Under the pieces are notes generated by a model that did not search any database, was not told where the DNA came from, and saw only the letters and a program-made list of their open reading frames with translations. Position numbers and translations under genes: made by a program. A DNA stretch of 64,000 nt from Astyanax mexicanus (Eukaryota > Chordata > Actinopteri > Characiformes > Acestrorhamphidae): contig NW_026040045.1 of the NCBI RefSeq assembly GCF_023375975.1, positions 940,501 to 1,004,500 on the forward strand, read 5' to 3'. Positions 61,220 to 64,000 of this stretch are shown one piece after another (positions within the stretch are counted from its first letter, which is position 1; each line of letters begins with the position of its first letter).

Positions 61220-64000
61220 CTTATTCTTTTTCTGCCATAGAAGTGATCGGGCAGAAGAAACCGTAAGGCCTACAGGGCTGAGACTTGGTCATATGGTAGT
61301 ACTTCTCACCGCTACTCAGATTCAAAAGATGAGCCCGATCGGCCTCAAGGGGGCGCTATGGCGAAGGTCAACGCGTTAGGCCTCGTAACTGCCACGCCCT
61401 GATAGCTAGAGCAAAAATTCTTGCATTATATGATTCCTTGGTTAATGGCAAATCAAAAAGGTCAATAGAACCACTAAGCTCCGCCCACCTAGATTTTTTG
61501 CTATTTAGCATAATATGCAAAACCTACTTTTGAGAACTTGTCCTAGGGTCATTGACCAATCCTGTCATATTTGGTGTCAAACAACTCAGCAGAGTCCCAA
61601 CCTCAATAATTATCAAAAAAATTGTGAAATTTGTAAACAATATGGCCGCCATATGCAAATTAATCTTACCGTGGCACACCCAAATTTACTCTAACAGCTG
61701 TAACTTTTGAATGCTTAAACCTACACTAATGCCACTTTAGACCGTTGATGCCAACATGATTCTGAGGTAGCCCGTCAATCTGTGTAGACATACGCCCCCA
61801 GGGGGCGGAGCCAAAGCTAAAAATCTGTTTCTCAAGAACCGTACAAGCTATGAAGCTCTCCTTTGGCATGTATCATCTATGGCCTATGTCCTAATGTTTT
61901 ACAGAAGGAAAATTTGATATGCAAATTTTTGCGATCGTTATTAGCCAATCAGTTTCCAGCAAGCTTTTGACATGCTAAACAATGACCAATCAGGACGATA
62001 CTTATACCCTACATGTATCTCAGGGCCTTCTATCATCCATTAAAATATGGCGTTGATTGGCCTCAAGGGGGCGCTATAGCAGAAAATCAGTTATATCTAA
62101 AGGTACAAGTGGCCTAGGCTTGTTATTCTTTTTTAGTTGTATACTTTGCTGTAGCCTTTACAACTTTGTAATTACATGTATTTACCAAAAATGGAAAGAT
62201 TTTCATCAGTGGCCAAAAGAGTAAAAATTGCTCTTTTCGAACTTGTCTTTAAGTCCTTAATCAATCAAAATAAATTTGGTCTTGATGCGATCTTGAGACC
62301 CTGTAGGTAAATAATTATCAAAAAAATCTTGACATTTTAACTATTTGAGGCCCATAAACCTTGATCAAACATGTATGTGAAAGCCTTTTCAGAGTTATTT
62401 GGCCAAAACTCTGTCAAAGTTTAAAACATGCCAAAACTGTTGAAGCTACTAATTAACAATGACATTTGAAGCACATTTGCCAAGTATGAGCCAAATAAGT
62501 CTTCAGTAGGCTCTACAGTGAAAAAATAACTATTTTCAATTTATTCTATTTATCGCTATTTTCCAACCTAAATGGACAGAAGACAGGAACCTTTCACCCT
62601 ATCAACACACAAATTTATACACATATATAGACTGATAATCTGATCTTGATTGCAAATTTTCAGCCAAATCGGACATGTTTTCCCTCTACAACGGCTGGAA
62701 AACTACAGCGATTTTGTAGGCCTCAAGCCTGTATTATCGCTTTTTTCAAACCTAAATGGACATAAGTCAGGAACCTTTGACCCTATCGACACAGAAATTG
62801 ACATACATATATAGACTGATATTGTGATCTTGATTGCAAATTTTGAGCCAAATCAGATATTTTTTGCCTCTAAGATGGCCAAAGAGCAACAGCCATTTTG
62901 TAGGCCATAAGCCTGTATTATCGCTTTTTTCAAACCTAAATGGACAGAAGTCAGGAACCTTTGACCCTATCAACACACAAATTTACACACATATATATGC
63001 AGACCACTTGATCATGAGTACCAATTTGGAGCCCAATCGGACTTTTCTTCTCTTTTTAATAAATAGAAACACACTGATAGGGAATGTTCTGTCTTACTTA
63101 TAGAGTGACAGATTTCCAGCAGGTTATATGTGGTCTCTTGCTGCGCTCTGGTGGTCATTTGGTGAAACAGCTACATTTTAATTATTCTAAATTAAAGCTC
63201 TGCTGAACTTATTTAATCATTTTTGTCTTGCTTAATTGAACATATTTATCCTTCTTGGTCATGCTAGTCAGCCACCTGGGTCATTCTTATTTATGCTCCA
63301 CCCACTTAATTTTTTTTTTATTTGCATAATATGCAAAACCTACTTTTGAGATCTTGTCTTTGCCTCCTTGACCAATCATGACATGTTTGGTGTCAAACAG
63401 TTCAGCAGAGCTTACTCCTCAATAATTATAAAAAAAATCTTTACATTTATAAACAATATGGCCGCCATATGCAAATTAGTTTTACCATGGTGCAGTAAAA
63501 TGTCTTTAACACTTATAACTTTTGAATGCTTAACCTCGATAGCTGTTTCTCTACAACCATACAAGCTATCAAGGTCATCCTTGCCAATTATCATCTATGG
63601 CCCATGCACTAATGGTACACCAAATGAAAATTTGATATGGACACTTTTGTGGTCACTATTAGCCAATCACATTCCAGCAAGCTTTTGACAGGCAGAATGT
63701 TTATCAGGTCAAAACTTATACACTATAGTAGGGTTATTTATATGCCCTTTTTATGCCTTGTGTTTTTTGAATTTAAGAACTGAAGTTGTTTCACCAAATG
63801 CCCACTAGAGTGCAGCAAGACACCACATAAAACCTGATGAACACTACAGCTCAATTTATCAATGCTTTTCAACTAGTTTACTCACACCACTCATCTAGCA
63901 TTGTCATTTTGGTCTTTATGGTCACGCTGGTTACCCAGCTTGGTTATCCAGTTTGGTGATGACGGTCAACCAGCAACAGGTTTTAAGCCTAACTGGCCTC
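61220..64000 (+). mobile_element. Family A body, copy A9, cut by the window edge
   Basis: Starts CTTATTCTTTTTCTGCC and has three 180-bp units (near 62565, 62748 and 62932). In the second module a stretch of about 100 bp is missing at GCTTAACCTCGATAGCTG (about 63528-63545). The CTGGTCAT minisatellite is reduced to a remnant as in A3 (TTACCCAGCTTGG, then TTATCCAGTTTGG). The window ends about 60 bp before the expected 3' end. Its head should be one of those at 17086 or 17138. Confidence 0.85.

Noticed and set aside
17006..64000. LTR retrotransposon, Maverick/Polinton or cut-and-paste transposon as explanation of the cluster
   Set aside because: No LTRs, no polymerase, integrase or transposase frames, no target duplications, and the inverted repeats are asymmetric (terminal at 5', subterminal at 3').

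Overview
The window looks like intergenic or intronic DNA of a vertebrate, most likely a teleost fish. The signs are microsatellites and minisatellites throughout, L2-type and other LINE remnants, a TA-flanked MITE, a solo LTR, and one exon with canonical splice sites encoding a NELL1/NELL2-type calcium-binding EGF domain (minus strand, 14996-15136). That exon is the only host coding sequence I can support. No prokaryotic genes, RNA genes or CRISPR arrays were seen. Species cannot be determined; an ostariophysan fish is only an impression.

Layout. (1) 1-5830: a 10/11-bp CTCACTCTACC-type minisatellite with higher-order structure. (2) 5833-11165: decayed LINE material on the minus strand. It holds an L2-like C-terminus whose last 103 bp is repeated about five times, a reverse-transcriptase fragment of a second LINE fused by deletion to that LINE's C-terminus, and an ORF1 (coiled coil plus SGNH-esterase-like domain) that runs in frame into a 2.1-kb, 30-bp minisatellite. 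(3) 11166-17005: ordinary host DNA with microsatellites, a 989-bp Tc1/mariner-type MITE, the NELL exon, and a 42-bp minisatellite split by a 558-bp solo LTR with a clean 5-bp target duplication.

(4) 17006-64000: 47 kb made almost entirely of three related families of non-autonomous, Helentron/HINE-like rolling-circle elements, called A, B and C here. All three share one plan: a 5' terminal hairpin 'head', a short linker and an (ATT)n tract, a non-coding body, an inverted copy of the head arm placed subterminally at the 3' end, a short 3' hairpin, and a T-rich end. Copies have inserted next to T, mainly in each other's (ATT)n tracts. This gives stacks of heads followed by stacks of bodies and tails, like nested brackets. 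Family C carries long minisatellites of three different sequences at one fixed internal site.

I count 9 A heads and 9 A bodies, 3 B heads and 2 B bodies, and 5 C heads and 6 C bodies. Two versions of the C head pair with two matching versions of the C tail, which lets several heads be assigned to their bodies. No Rep/helicase or other transposase gene is present, so the elements would have been mobilised in trans. The long open frames across region 4 and the simple repeats are artefacts of repetition.
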